A stretch of 42,193 bases of DNA from UBA2279 sp041595875 (GCA_041595875.1 JBFHJN010000014.1:1-42193); one strand, 5' to 3'; counted from the first letter of the stretch, positions 28,236-38,337 are shown. Notes: a model not told the origin generated them from the letters alone. A program made the numbers and translations.

Positions 28236-31200
28236 TTAAAAGGGAACTCTGGGATCGTCTCTTCGACCCATCCGGGTATCACCGGCACGTATGCGCCTAG
28301 CTACATACTCTTCTGTAAGTCCTGTCTCCTCAGACAGAATGCGGAGCATTGCTGCATTCCTATAGGTGTTCAGGATCTCCCTAGCGATCTGAACCCTTGG
28401 ACCGGGAGTACTTGGAGTACCGTAAGGAAGGTCATGCTGAACCAATGCCACATACAGGTCATTGATCATCGAAGACTCGTGGGTATACCTCATCCACCTG
28501 TCGTACAGCGTCTCCCTGCCGTCCTGCGTATAGCGGGTACGAAGGTCTACTTCCCCCATGAAGGGATGCTTGTACGGAGCTTGGAAATCGGTATCCGCCA
28601 CCTGAGCCAGCACCCAAAGCTGCTGTTCAACTTCAAGTTCATGCTCTGGGATCCCCCTGCGCCTCTCTTCTGCCGTGGATGGCGAGAAGATGAACATATT
28701 GGCTTCAGGATTGCTCAGGGTACGCACACGGCCCAGCGCCGTATACATTCGAGGAACTTCCTCGGAATGCGGGTTGATACGCTGGATAAGCATCTGCTCG
28801 ATTGTGGCCGGATCATTGATCACCGGGTCACTCATCATCTGTGCCTTGTACCAAGTGTTCGGAACAAGCATCTGGAGCTTCTGCCCGAGGAACCTGATGA
28901 GCTGCCCAGACGTATCGTTCTCACTGACCATCAGCTCTACGCCGGTCATAATCTGGTCGATACCCTGAGTAAGGCTCGCGTCTCGGATGGCTTGAGCGAT
29001 AGCTCCGGTGCCCACCTTCACGTAGGCCAGCGCCATCTCCAGATCCGTGTCGTCTACATGCTCTCCTTGGGTTTGCCGGTAGTGAAGCATCTCGTATCGC
29101 TCAAGGGCGTTGACGATGATCTTCAGAGGCGTGGACAAGGGGTCGATGTTGCGGAACGACCATCTGTCTCCATTGGGGAGCCTGATCGTGTACGGTTCAA
29201 AGTCCTCCGTATTCTCTCCCTGCCTCCGCTGCCGGTAATCAGACGGGCTGGCCCCGGTGATGTTACCTTGTGCATAAAGCGTAAGGATTACACCTGCGTA
29301 AGCATAAGACAGCATTGCTTCTCCCTGAGCACGTACCTGACGCAGAGCGCCGTTCTTTCCTGACAGGTCAGCCATGAAGTTGGGAGAGATCAGGTTCAAA
29401 CCCGGAGTGAGACGAATGCCCTCCTCAAAGACGCGCACAGGCGTTCTGAAGAAGAGCTGACCCATGACACGCATGACAGGGTGCTTCCGAACAAAGCGTT
29501 CGTAACCCTGAGCCAGCGCCGATGGAGTGGTATTGCCAGAGAACTCACGCTTGAACAGCAAGTCCTTCACATAGTCCCTGCCAGCTTCATTCTCTGCACG
29601 GCGGTAGACATCAGGCATGGAGTTGAGTTGCTTCTTGATCCATGCGTCTGCACGTCCACCGGATAGCCCACGGTCCAGCGCCTGATCCATCAGGATATCG
29701 ATGATCCGCTCATCCTTTTTAACGTTGGTGGAGAAGGCTCTCTCCGCTACGTCTCTGGTCTCCCTGCGCACGAAGGCGTCGAGCTTCCTACCCTTCAGTC
29801 CAGCCGCCAGCCCCTCCTCGTAGGCCCTGCCGGTGGCGTGACCAACGACATAGCCTCGGTAGGAGATCTGTGAGAAGAACTCGTCAGTGGCCTGAAGGAG
29901 GCGCGGGAATACCCGCATGAGACCACCACCGAACCGCTTGGGGATCGAGTAGCCGTTCTCGAACATGCGTCCAGCATCGTCCAGCAGGAAGTTGCGCTCG
30001 AACCTGTAGGCAGCGATAGACGCCCGGAAAGCCGAGGGAACCATAGAAGCCATAGCTCCGTAGCCAGCCGCTACCTCTCGGTAAGCAGCTCTGGAGAACG
30101 GATCCCGCATAAGAGCGTCCAGCACTGGCCGGTACAGCATCTTGATCCCGGAAGGGACGATGTTGACGATAAGAGTGGATGGGGAGAACACCATCGAGAT
30201 CATAATCTCTGACAGAGCGTCCATCGTTCGGTTGAACCCACGAAGGATCTTGCCCATCAGCGAGCCATCAGAGGTAGTCTGGGCGTCGGACCTGTTGAGA
30301 ATGGTCTTTCGCCGGGCCTTCAGCCGGGTTGCTTCAGTGAAATCCCCAGTCCTTACGGCGGTGGAGATTTCCGCGTCCAGCTCCCTAAGGTTCTCTGCTT
30401 CTAGGAGGTACCGTTCGCGCTGGGCGACAAGCTGGTTGAAGCGGTGCTCAGCCTGCGCTCGGGTCAGTCCTTGGTTCTCCATGAGAGACTTAACGGAAGT
30501 TCCCCTGAGATCACCCACGCTCAAACCTTCGCGCCTCATGCGCAGATCTCGGCCTGACTGGGTTGAAAGCTCTGTATCGACGCGCTCGACAGTGGCCAGC
30601 ATGGCATCCAGCTCATCAACCGATTGCCTGAGGGCAACGATCTCTTGAGGATTGCTTGATTGCTGGACTCGCTGGTTGAGGGCAAAGATCTCACGCTTGA
30701 AGGAGTCGGTTGCTTGGTGTGCACCGTCTTTCAGGACTTGGATCTGTGCGGCAGTAGCCTCCATGCGGACTAGGAACCCGCTAAGGTCTTCCCCGTTATC
30801 CGCAGCCTCTCTCAGCATCCCTGCCAGCCTATTGGTGCTGGAGCGCATAACGTCCATGCGCTGAACGTTGTCCACGACCCCGACCGCCCCATGCTTGCCG
30901 GTCTCACGGATGTTATCTACGATATCAGACAGCAGGCTACGGGCATGTTCGGCAGGAGTTGAGGGAGGGGCGGCGGAAGCCCTGACAGCAGTCGGAGTGG
31001 CTTCATTTGCTTGAGGCAGGACCGCTGGTGCCTCCTCAAGTGCTGATTGCCCCGCAGAGGCCGTAGGAGCCTCGCTGGGAGGCGAAATGGTGCCTTCCGG
31101 TACTGCCCTAGCCTGACCGCCTTCAGGTGCCTCAGCGGCCCTCTCAGCGCCTCCCAGAAGGTCTTCAGTTTCATCAAGCAGAGAACGGGATTGACCACGG

Positions 31201-31964
31201 GATTGAAGCGCACGGGCAGCGGCCCCGGTTACACCACCGAGAATACCACCCCCTGCGGCCCCGAGGCCAGCAGAGGTAGCGATCTCTCCAGCGTCATAAC
31301 CTTCGCGCCGACCTGCGTCGATCTCGATGGATTGTCGGATGGTCTGGTCGGCTGCTCCGTAGATGGCACCCTCGGTACCGGCCACGACCCCGGCGCGAGT
31401 ACCGGCCCTGATCATCTCCCGGATACCCTGTCGGATGGCCTGCCTGCTGCCGGTGGCAGCGGCTGAGCCGATCCCGAATGATCCTAGACCGACATAGGTT
31501 GTAGGGTCGGTTGCCACGCCCCGGACAAAGCGCCAAGTTCCACCGAGGGAGAACCCTAGGTCATCATAGGCGTCCATGAGGTAGAGAAAGGCTTCCTTCT
31601 CCTGTTGATCCGAGGAGCGGAGACGGGCTGCATAGGTGCCCATTGCTGGGAGGTTGTAGTTGAACCAGCCCATAGTGTTGATGCCATAGTCGGCAGCTTC
31701 TTCGTCGGTTCCTTGGAAGTCTTCTCCATAGTTGCGACGGTACATAATCCTTGAGGCTTCGATCCAGCTAGGGTCACTCCGCAGGTAGCCTGCGTCGATG
31801 GACTCTTCAGGATTCTGATCCTGATACTGAAGGGAAGGCTGCTGTTGTGCAGTCCCCTCCCCCAGTTCCCTCTGGATGATTGCCGCGATACGGCGAGCAT
31901 CTTCTTCATTGCCCGCCGCATCAGCATTTCGGAGCGCCTCAAAGAGCTGCTCCACTGTAGTCAT
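28236..31964 (-). CDS. Internal virion protein D, T7 gp16-like (ejection channel)
   Basis: A 1242-residue protein (T7 gp16: 1318). A Gly/Ala-rich segment with AGLGAAGGGILGGVTGAAAR (about 233-252) and a long helical central region fit internal core proteins that form the DNA-ejection conduit; the C-terminal part contains FDP-like acidic and TMR-type aromatic segments common in marine podoviral gp16. The N-terminus lacks the transglycosylase domain of T7 gp16; a lysozyme-like domain is found in the preceding gene instead. The start overlaps the preceding stop (TAATG) with GGAGG upstream. Confidence 0.88.
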   Translation of the reverse strand: MTTVEQLFEALRNADAAGNEEDARRIAAIIQRELGEGTAQQQPSLQYQDQNPEESIDAGYLRSDPSWIEASRIMYRRNYGEDFQGTDEEAADYGINTMGWFNYNLPAMGTYAARLRSSDQQEKEAFLYLMDAYDDLGFSLGGTWRFVRGVATDPTTYVGLGSFGIGSAAATGSRQAIRQGIREMIRAGTRAGVVAGTEGAIYGAADQTIRQSIEIDAGRREGYDAGEIATSAGLGAAGGGILGGVTGAAARALQSRGQSRSLLDETEDLLGGAERAAEAPEGGQARAVPEGTISPPSEAPTASAGQSALEEAPAVLPQANEATPTAVRASAAPPSTPAEHARSLLSDIVDNIRETGKHGAVGVVDNVQRMDVMRSSTNRLAGMLREAADNGEDLSGFLVRMEATAAQIQVLKDGAHQATDSFKREIFALNQRVQQSSNPQEIVALRQSVDELDAMLATVERVDTELSTQSGRDLRMRREGLSVGDLRGTSVKSLMENQGLTRAQAEHRFNQLVAQRERYLLEAENLRELDAEISTAVRTGDFTEATRLKARRKTILNRSDAQTTSDGSLMGKILRGFNRTMDALSEIMISMVFSPSTLIVNIVPSGIKMLYRPVLDALMRDPFSRAAYREVAAGYGAMASMVPSAFRASIAAYRFERNFLLDDAGRMFENGYSIPKRFGGGLMRVFPRLLQATDEFFSQISYRGYVVGHATGRAYEEGLAAGLKGRKLDAFVRRETRDVAERAFSTNVKKDERIIDILMDQALDRGLSGGRADAWIKKQLNSMPDVYRRAENEAGRDYVKDLLFKREFSGNTTPSALAQGYERFVRKHPVMRVMGQLFFRTPVRVFEEGIRLTPGLNLISPNFMADLSGKNGALRQVRAQGEAMLSYAYAGVILTLYAQGNITGASPSDYRQRRQGENTEDFEPYTIRLPNGDRWSFRNIDPLSTPLKIIVNALERYEMLHYRQTQGEHVDDTDLEMALAYVKVGTGAIAQAIRDASLTQGIDQIMTGVELMVSENDTSGQLIRFLGQKLQMLVPNTWYKAQMMSDPVINDPATIEQMLIQRINPHSEEVPRMYTALGRVRTLSNPEANMFIFSPSTAEERRRGIPEHELEVEQQLWVLAQVADTDFQAPYKHPFMGEVDLRTRYTQDGRETLYDRWMRYTHESSMINDLYVALVQHDLPYGTPSTPGPRVQIAREILNTYRNAAMLRILSEETGLTEEYVARRIRAGDTRMGRRDDPRVPF

Positions 31965-34201
31965 TAATTACCCTCCAAGTAATCCCTGAGGCGTTGTACT
32001 TCTTCATCGGTTGGGTCGCTGTCCTGCGGAAGAACCTGACGGTACCACGGCAGAGGCTCAGGAGTGCGCTGAGCGCGGTGACCGCCACTCGTTCCAGACG
32101 GCTGTTCAACCGGCGTATCTAGGTAGCGGTTAAGCAGCGAAGACTCCTCTTCAGAGAGAGAGGGAGCTTGCGGCTGGGCAGGTGCCTGCTGGGTAGTGGG
32201 TCCACCCGAGGCCAAACCTTGAAGGCCACTCAGGCGTTGCAGAGCCACTTGCTCGGCACGCTCCATGATCTCCAGAAGCCTAGAGCCTCTGGGAATACCC
32301 TGACCGTCCTCTATGCTCGCCCTGACATGGGAGCGCACGGTTTCGTCAAAGGTCCGGCGAACTGTGCCCGCGATGTTCGACCCTTGAAGACGGTTGATCG
32401 AGCCACCAACGGATTGCAGGTATGCTTCGACATCGGTTCCGATCCGGTTGCTGTAGAACGTCGATATCTGGGGGTCGTTGATGAGGTTCATACCCTCAAG
32501 AAGAGTTGGCAGTTCATCAATAAGCTGACGCCTGTCTGAGGCGGTAAGGCCGGGGATGGTTTCCACGATGCCAATGGCCTCATCGTAGGTCGGAGCGTCA
32601 CTGAACAAGGCACTGGGTCCACCAATGGTAGATCCTTGCAGGATGGCATCCCGAACCTGAGCCGCCGTTCTGGCACTGACCACGGGATCCGTGAACTCGT
32701 CGTTCATCACGCTGACAGCGTAGTCATACGCTTCAGGTCCATACCGGGTATACTCAGCCGGGTCGATCCGTTCTCCCGCAGCAATGCGGTCGAGTATTTC
32801 CTGCCTTACCTGCCGGGTTTCAGCCTGCCGGTTATACTCTTCGATCTGGTTGCGCCGTGAATAGTCCTGCCACTGAAGGTCATTGATCTGTTCGCGTGCC
32901 TGAGCGATGCGCGCTTCGATGTCGGGCATCCCCCGCATGTTTGCAGGGATGCGGTCTAGGATCGACGTATCACGCGCGGATAGCGCAAGTCCTATGGCCG
33001 ATGAAACAGTAAGCTCTCGGCGGCGGATCGGGTTGATCGAGGTGGTATCCCCTGCCACGGTATCCACCGCACTGACCGGGGAGGAGGCGGCGGTACCCCA
33101 ACTGTTCAGGGCGTTGATGAAATCAGGAACAGTGAGCTGGGCGTGGTTAAGCCCGTCGCCTTGGTAGTAGCTCTGTCCAGCGCGGGGGCCGGATACCATA
33201 GGCAGAGCGGCCCATTCCTGCGCCAAGTTGTTGGCAAAGTCTTCGGTGGATAGCTCGCCATTACGCCAAGCAGATAGGCCCCGGCGTTCCAGCAGAGTAC
33301 GGGCCATCGTGTCCTGCATGTCAGGAGTGAACAGCTCGTTACCCGAAAGGCCCATCTCATCCACGAGATCACGCATGGTGCTCAGGATGATCTGGTAGCG
33401 CCCGACAGCCGAGGAAGGCGATCCATTGGCGACGTAATCACGCTGCCATTGGATCACCTCATTGATCGTCATGTGGGTGAAGTCGATCTCGTTGTTTGCT
33501 ACATTCCCATAATGGGCGTTGTAGTTACCCCGAGATTCCCCGCCAGAGATAAAGTCGAGAAGACTTGCAGCCTCGCCAGCCGCTTCAGTAGAGGGCTGGG
33601 TAAGCAGGGCTGCTGAGACACTGGACCTGAAGTCATCCTCTTGGAGATCTTGGTGGTAACGGGCTGTTTCCCGCTGCCATCCACTCTCGTATTCGTTGAT
33701 TACCGACTCGACAGCACCAAGGGCACCGCTCCCGAAGAAGGGGCGTCCCTCTACCTGCCTAGAGATTTCATCTCGCAGACCGTTGAAGAAGGAAGCCCTA
33801 GCACTGGGATCGAGCCGCAGGGCGTCGTTTTCCATGAACTGATCAAAGCGCTGCCTGACATAATCGTTGGCCCAGCGCCTGCCGATAAGCTCAGTGATGC
33901 GCCCGGCAATGATTGGAGAAGCATTTGGAAGGGCTGCTCCTACCTGCGTAGCGTCCACCAGACCCAGTTCGCGGTCTCTGGCAAACTGGGCGGCATAGTA
34001 TTCTAGGTTGTTTTCGTATTGCTGTTGAAGCTCTTCGTCTTTGCGCTGGGCTACGCCGTGTGCTACCCCCAGAGCTTCAGCGATCTGGGCAAGCCCCTGT
34101 CCCGCGTTAGGATCAGCGTAATGTTGGACGAAGGTACTGACACCAACAGCAGACCGCGACTGCGGTGCGATAGTGGTCAGTTGAGTTTCTGTTCTCGCCA
34201 T
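31964..34201 (-). CDS. Internal virion protein C, T7 gp15-like, with embedded lysozyme-like domain
   Basis: A 745-residue protein, the same length as T7 gp15 (747) and in the same gene order. Residues about 213-350 contain LLDFISGGESRGNYNAHYGN, then SSAVGRYQIILSTMRDLVDE, which resembles the lysozyme/transglycosylase-type domains of phage virion proteins (Glu222 is a candidate catalytic residue). In T7 the peptidoglycan-cutting domain is in gp16. The rest is helical and Gln/Arg-rich. It would leave the head during infection, cut the wall locally and help build the ejection tunnel. AAGG precedes the ATG. Confidence 0.85.
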   Translation of the reverse strand: MARTETQLTTIAPQSRSAVGVSTFVQHYADPNAGQGLAQIAEALGVAHGVAQRKDEELQQQYENNLEYYAAQFARDRELGLVDATQVGAALPNASPIIAGRITELIGRRWANDYVRQRFDQFMENDALRLDPSARASFFNGLRDEISRQVEGRPFFGSGALGAVESVINEYESGWQRETARYHQDLQEDDFRSSVSAALLTQPSTEAAGEAASLLDFISGGESRGNYNAHYGNVANNEIDFTHMTINEVIQWQRDYVANGSPSSAVGRYQIILSTMRDLVDEMGLSGNELFTPDMQDTMARTLLERRGLSAWRNGELSTEDFANNLAQEWAALPMVSGPRAGQSYYQGDGLNHAQLTVPDFINALNSWGTAASSPVSAVDTVAGDTTSINPIRRRELTVSSAIGLALSARDTSILDRIPANMRGMPDIEARIAQAREQINDLQWQDYSRRNQIEEYNRQAETRQVRQEILDRIAAGERIDPAEYTRYGPEAYDYAVSVMNDEFTDPVVSARTAAQVRDAILQGSTIGGPSALFSDAPTYDEAIGIVETIPGLTASDRRQLIDELPTLLEGMNLINDPQISTFYSNRIGTDVEAYLQSVGGSINRLQGSNIAGTVRRTFDETVRSHVRASIEDGQGIPRGSRLLEIMERAEQVALQRLSGLQGLASGGPTTQQAPAQPQAPSLSEEESSLLNRYLDTPVEQPSGTSGGHRAQRTPEPLPWYRQVLPQDSDPTDEEVQRLRDYLEGN

Positions 34202-34204
34202 TGC

Positions 34205-34690
34205 TTAACCTTCGTAGATCCTAGAGCCGATGTTGATCGCCAGCCCTATTGGATTAGGACCGGATACAGGCTGGTTGCCATTGATCCGAGACCGGGCGGT
34301 AGTGTAGGCAGAGTCCACCTTGTTCCGGTAGTTGATCGCGTGGAGGTTCTGCTCATCATCCAGACGGCCCTGCGTTCTGGCCCCGATGCCAATCAGCTCG
34401 TTAAGGACGCCGTTTACCGACACACCAGCAGCGCCTTGAGTGGCAGCTTCAGCGCGGGATTTGCCGATGGCGGCACGGGTCTTCAGCTCTTCATCGAAGG
34501 ACTTTTGCTGGGTAGCTCGGGATTCTGCGACGAAGTTCCGCTGTTCCTCTACTAGTTGCCTGTTGTAATCCTCTCGGGCATACGCTCGGTTGGCTGCTCT
34601 GGCGTCGTTCTCTGCGCTTGCCTGAGCTGCCTTACCGGCGAAGTCGGCTACGGAAGAAGCAATGGCTAGGGCAGTCATTAATTCGCACAT
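34205..34690 (-). CDS. Internal virion protein B, T7 gp14-like
   Basis: A 161-residue protein with an Ala-rich, partly hydrophobic N-terminus (ALAIASSVADFAGKAAQASA) and a long coiled region (YNRQLVEEQRNFVAESRATQ), ending in INIGSRIYEG. Length and order match T7 gp14 (196), which inserts in the outer membrane during DNA ejection. It overlaps the gp13-like gene by 13 bases and is followed at once by the gp15-like gene. Confidence 0.85.
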   Translation of the reverse strand: MCELMTALAIASSVADFAGKAAQASAENDARAANRAYAREDYNRQLVEEQRNFVAESRATQQKSFDEELKTRAAIGKSRAEAATQGAAGVSVNGVLNELIGIGARTQGRLDDEQNLHAINYRNKVDSAYTTARSRINGNQPVSGPNPIGLAINIGSRIYEG

Positions 34691-35151
34691 GAATGTTTAA
34701 CCCTAGTTATTGGATAGAATGGCATCGAGTAAGGACCGATTGGTACCTCAGGACCGAACGTGAAGCCGGTCCACCGGAGCCATCTGTGGTGAAGTGTGTT
34801 GCGTTTGTCGGTGAGGTTGGAGAGCGTGTGGCATCCCGTCTCGTAATGTAGACGGTTTATGTACTCCACGCTGTTGCGTAGGAATTGGATGGAGTGACGT
34901 TCCAGAGCATCAGAGGCAAGCAGCCAGACAAGACCCTTGCCATCTGCCACATGACGTGCGCCGTACATTACGACAGGCTCTTCGTCCTCCATGATGGTAT
35001 AAGAGTAATGAGACATGGCAACCGACTGGCCCAGACCCTGAAGAGGGTCCAGACCAGATGCTGCGGCTATCTCATCCTTATCTGACTGTCGCAGCCTTTG
35101 AGCCAAGGCAGGAACATGCCACCCCTCCGCAGGAACGGAGTATAGTGTCAT
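34678..35151 (-). CDS. Internal virion protein A, T7 gp13-like (acetyltransferase-like fold)
   Basis: A 157-residue protein resembling the T7 gp13/DUF2833 family: central beta strands with SYTIMEDEEPVVMYGARHV, VWLLASDALERHSIQFLRNS and a C-terminal KRNTLHHRWLRWTGFTF segment, as in N-acetyltransferase folds, although no acetyl-CoA loop is clear. In T7 the protein is needed for correct virion assembly and is degraded or lost in the mature particle. It overlaps the tail tube B gene (ATGA) and the gp14-like gene. Confidence 0.85.
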   Translation of the reverse strand: MTLYSVPAEGWHVPALAQRLRQSDKDEIAAASGLDPLQGLGQSVAMSHYSYTIMEDEEPVVMYGARHVADGKGLVWLLASDALERHSIQFLRNSVEYINRLHYETGCHTLSNLTDKRNTLHHRWLRWTGFTFGPEVPIGPYSMPFYPITRVKHSCAN

Positions 35152-37724
35152 GGCATCCGTTGCACAGCTTTAGGTCGCCACTGAGCGCTCCACTCGCAAG
35201 CGGTGAAGGTGCAGTGGTAAGGGGTGTCGTTGATTACCTCTATTGAAGTGCTGGAGTTTTCGCCCATGATTGGAGCGCGGAACTTCCCAGTATCAATCGA
35301 GGCACTACCGAGGATGTTGTTCGCGGAGCCTAGTGTACGACCCTCGAACGGATACTCATATTCCCTACCTCCTTGCAGTGTCACTTTGACTGTGAAGGCA
35401 GAAGTGTCCTTGTAGAACAAAGACAGATACCTCATAGAAAGCCGACCGTCTTGAACAATCACGGTGCCGTTCCCTTTGGTCTCCCTGACATACTGGGTCG
35501 AGAGCTTCCAATAGAACCTGTACGGAATACCAATCAGAGCATCTGTGTAGGAGGTTACATCTCCATCTACAGTGTACTCGTTACCTGTCGTATTGGTCAT
35601 GGGAATCTCAATTCCCGAGTCATCAACCGAGGGAGCCAAGACCATAGTTACGGTCGCTGGATACGCGAACGGTGTGGTGATTGTAGTTGTGTCAGTGGCC
35701 GAGTCGTAGGACGCGGTGCAGTCTGCCAAAGTAACTCTGTGGTCAAGGCAGACAGGGAAGTCGGTTATGGCCCTTTGGGCGTCCTCTTCCATGATCAGCC
35801 GTTCCAAGTAGAGACCATCGCTATAGTTGATCAGAATGTAGACATACTTACCAACGAAGTCGAAGAACTTGATATCTCCACCGAAGGTCCACTTGCCCCA
35901 CGACGACTGAATCTTGGCATTAGTGCCAAAAGCGAAGTTGTGGGTGAATAGCGTGTCTTCATCCCCTCCCTGAACCATCAGCAAGTTGATACGAGATGAT
36001 CCTTTCATCAGCCGAACAGGGCCAGTCATATACTCAGGTATCTGCACTGACACATTGTCGGCGTTGTCTGTAAGGGCGTTATTGTCTGTGTAGTACTCCA
36101 TGAGTCTCAGGTAACTACCGGAGTCATCCACGAAGTACACATAGGGTCCAACGTTCTCTGGCTTCTGGTTTACAGAGGCGGCATAAGACGTGGTGTAGGA
36201 GACAACAGCGGTCTTGGGCGACAGGATCTCACCAGCATCAATGATGTACTGAGCCTGATCTGAGAACAGCAGCAGGTTACGGTTGAACGGGATAGCGTGG
36301 TTCAGGATGGATACCCTTCCAGATACCGCCGCAAGATCAATTGGGTCTGAATCCAGCAACTGAACAACTGTAGTCCTCCAGAAGTTAGAATAGGTATTAG
36401 CCTCTGACATAACTACGTTCTCATCAGACAGCACACCTAGACGGCCTTGGTGGATGAAGATGTCGTTTATCGTCCTTCCAACAAAGGTCGGTTCTGGAGA
36501 CGACTCATCGTTTCCTACCAGCCGCCCTTCCCATGTGTAGGTTCCTAAGGTGAACTCATCCGTGCTCTGATCGTAAACCAGCGTGTGCGGAAGAGTGTCA
36601 GCGTCGAGCGTGACCCCTTCTCCGTATCCGTAGGTTTCTACCCACAGACCCTCGCTATTGAAGACCACATAATAATCATCACCGGCCTCCTGAACGTCAC
36701 CGGAAACTTTCACCAACCTCCCCTCTTCTTCGTGGGGGGGAAGATCAGAGAAATCCTTTACCGTCGAGTTGAAGACTTTCAGGGATTTACCTGCGTTGCC
36801 TTCTTCATAGATCTCCACGGTACTCCCTGAAGGCACTTCGAGGGCGATTACAGAGCTGAATCTTTGAACTGTGTAGGTGGTGTCGGCGGTTACTGTGTAG
36901 GAAATCGTGGTGAGACCAGAGAACCCTAAAGCTGGAGTGAACGTCAGTGTACTGTCTGGGTTAACAGTAACGGTTCCCTCCGAACCGGGGCAGGATGCAG
37001 ACGCTACTTCTTGACTAGGGTCATCAGGGTACGAGTCATTCGATAGAACGTCGAACGTAATGGAGTCAGGGTACTGGGCGATGACATTAATAGTCGAGGA
37101 GTACGCCCCTGAGTTTAGATCATTCGCCAGTTCTGCAGCGATCTCCGAAGTGCTTTCTAGCGCAGTTTCGGAAGTGGTGTTAGTCCCGGTAAGGAACTCA
37201 GCACGCTTCACGCCGTCGATATAGATCGTGTAATAGGCGTTGGCCACGGCCTCTGAAACGAAGATCGTCCAGCGGTCGGTAGGATCTACTCGATCACCGC
37301 TCTCAGCTACCGCAGCAGAGCCAACAGTAATTTCCTTGTTCAGAATAAATGTGGTGTCTCCAACGGTGAGCATCCGGCAGTTGGCTCTGGGATTCGCACT
37401 GAAATCAAGATAAGGGACAGAGAGCGAACCATTTACGGTCTTCTCCTCCCCGTTCTGGTTGAACACCTTGATCGAGGAGTCCTGAACAACGATGAAGAAC
37501 GTCTGTCCACTGACAGGATCGGTGTAGGCATGTCCAGCTACACTCCCGGAAAGCACTGGGCCAATAGATGCCACAACCTCTGTTCCGGGGCGCTTTTGAA
37601 GACCAGAGACCAAGGACGGCCAAGTATTAATGACCTCCTCGTGAGAATTGGGAACCCTAATAGAGGGCGGTTGCTGGCTTACGCCTCCCACCAGATTTGG
37701 GAGGGAGTAAGAAATCAGAGGCAT
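35148..37724 (-). CDS. Tail tubular protein B (nozzle), T7 gp12-like, with Ig-like insertion
   Basis: An 858-residue protein (T7 gp12: 794). The N-terminus, SLPNLVGGVSQQPPSIRVPN then PSLVSGLQKRPGTEV, is the signature of podoviral nozzles, as is the C-terminal FYKDTSAFTVKVTLQGGREY. Residues about 222-284 do not fit the family and contain FDVLSNDSYPDD and GTVTVNPDSTLTFTPALGFS, then LTTISYTVTA: a bacterial Ig-like (Big_9/cadherin-like) domain. The start overlaps the gp11-like stop (TGATG). It forms the lower tail tube and carries the fibres. Confidence 0.95.
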   Translation of the reverse strand: MPLISYSLPNLVGGVSQQPPSIRVPNSHEEVINTWPSLVSGLQKRPGTEVVASIGPVLSGSVAGHAYTDPVSGQTFFIVVQDSSIKVFNQNGEEKTVNGSLSVPYLDFSANPRANCRMLTVGDTTFILNKEITVGSAAVAESGDRVDPTDRWTIFVSEAVANAYYTIYIDGVKRAEFLTGTNTTSETALESTSEIAAELANDLNSGAYSSTINVIAQYPDSITFDVLSNDSYPDDPSQEVASASCPGSEGTVTVNPDSTLTFTPALGFSGLTTISYTVTADTTYTVQRFSSVIALEVPSGSTVEIYEEGNAGKSLKVFNSTVKDFSDLPPHEEEGRLVKVSGDVQEAGDDYYVVFNSEGLWVETYGYGEGVTLDADTLPHTLVYDQSTDEFTLGTYTWEGRLVGNDESSPEPTFVGRTINDIFIHQGRLGVLSDENVVMSEANTYSNFWRTTVVQLLDSDPIDLAAVSGRVSILNHAIPFNRNLLLFSDQAQYIIDAGEILSPKTAVVSYTTSYAASVNQKPENVGPYVYFVDDSGSYLRLMEYYTDNNALTDNADNVSVQIPEYMTGPVRLMKGSSRINLLMVQGGDEDTLFTHNFAFGTNAKIQSSWGKWTFGGDIKFFDFVGKYVYILINYSDGLYLERLIMEEDAQRAITDFPVCLDHRVTLADCTASYDSATDTTTITTPFAYPATVTMVLAPSVDDSGIEIPMTNTTGNEYTVDGDVTSYTDALIGIPYRFYWKLSTQYVRETKGNGTVIVQDGRLSMRYLSLFYKDTSAFTVKVTLQGGREYEYPFEGRTLGSANNILGSASIDTGKFRAPIMGENSSTSIEVINDTPYHCTFTACEWSAQWRPKAVQRMP

Positions 37725-38323
37725 CAGATCAGTCCTCCACGGAACACCATGCGGGATACCGAAGTGTATACGTCTGTGGATCCAGTCAGGATGTTGTAGT
37801 CGGCACTATCTGCCTCTTCTTGGAGTAGCCTTGCCCATGCCCTGCTTTCATCCTCCCTGTTCTGGTTACTCAAGGAGTCAGAGCCTAGCTGTCGCTCCTG
37901 AAACACTCTGGAAGCCCGCAGAGAAATAAACCTGCGTGCTACCTCAGGCAGGTAGGAAAAATCGAGGAACAGGACAACTTCTACGCTCTTCCCTTCGGTG
38001 AAAGTATATGTGTTGTTGTCTTTGTCGTACAGCCTAGAACCTCTAATGATAAGGTTCTCAGCACAGTGCTCATTCACAGAGTCGGCTTTAAGGGTTGACG
38101 AAGGAAGATTAATGTACCCGTCAACGTCTGGAGTAAGAGTGAAAACTTCGGTATTGAAATTCCACCCATAGCTCTGAACCTCACGACTGATCTCATCCAC
38201 AATGTCAGAAGCTATATGGGCATCTACCAGAAGACCTGAGTCCAGCGTGGTAACAGGTGCCTCACCGATGTTGGTCAGACAGACATTAACGGCTTCGAGT
38301 TGTGTAGTAGGAACTAGAGCCAT
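37724..38323 (-). CDS. Tail tubular protein A (gatekeeper), T7 gp11-like
   Basis: A 199-residue protein (T7 gp11: 196) with TTQLEAVNVCLTNIGEAPVT at the N-terminus, EVQSYGWNFNTEVFTLTPDV and YINLPSSTLKAD in the middle, and SRVFQERQLGSDSLSNQNRE near the end, all typical of podoviral gatekeepers. It joins the portal to the nozzle and closes the tail after packaging. It is the first gene after a strong terminator and has GAGAAAG before the ATG. Confidence 0.95.
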   Translation of the reverse strand: MALVPTTQLEAVNVCLTNIGEAPVTTLDSGLLVDAHIASDIVDEISREVQSYGWNFNTEVFTLTPDVDGYINLPSSTLKADSVNEHCAENLIIRGSRLYDKDNNTYTFTEGKSVEVVLFLDFSYLPEVARRFISLRASRVFQERQLGSDSLSNQNREDESRAWARLLQEEADSADYNILTGSTDVYTSVSRMVFRGGLI

Positions 38324-38337
38324 CGCGCTTTCTCAAA

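Noticed and set aside
27783..29363. Plus-strand open frame of 526 codons
   Set aside because: It lies antisense to the tail fibre and gp16-like genes, spans the terminator between them, has no family-like motif, and reads as a shadow of those genes.
34736..34746. ACCGATTGGTA, the first 11 bases of the putative phage promoter element
   Set aside because: The match ends there and it lies inside the gp13-like coding sequence. The core GGACTA part is missing, so it is probably chance.
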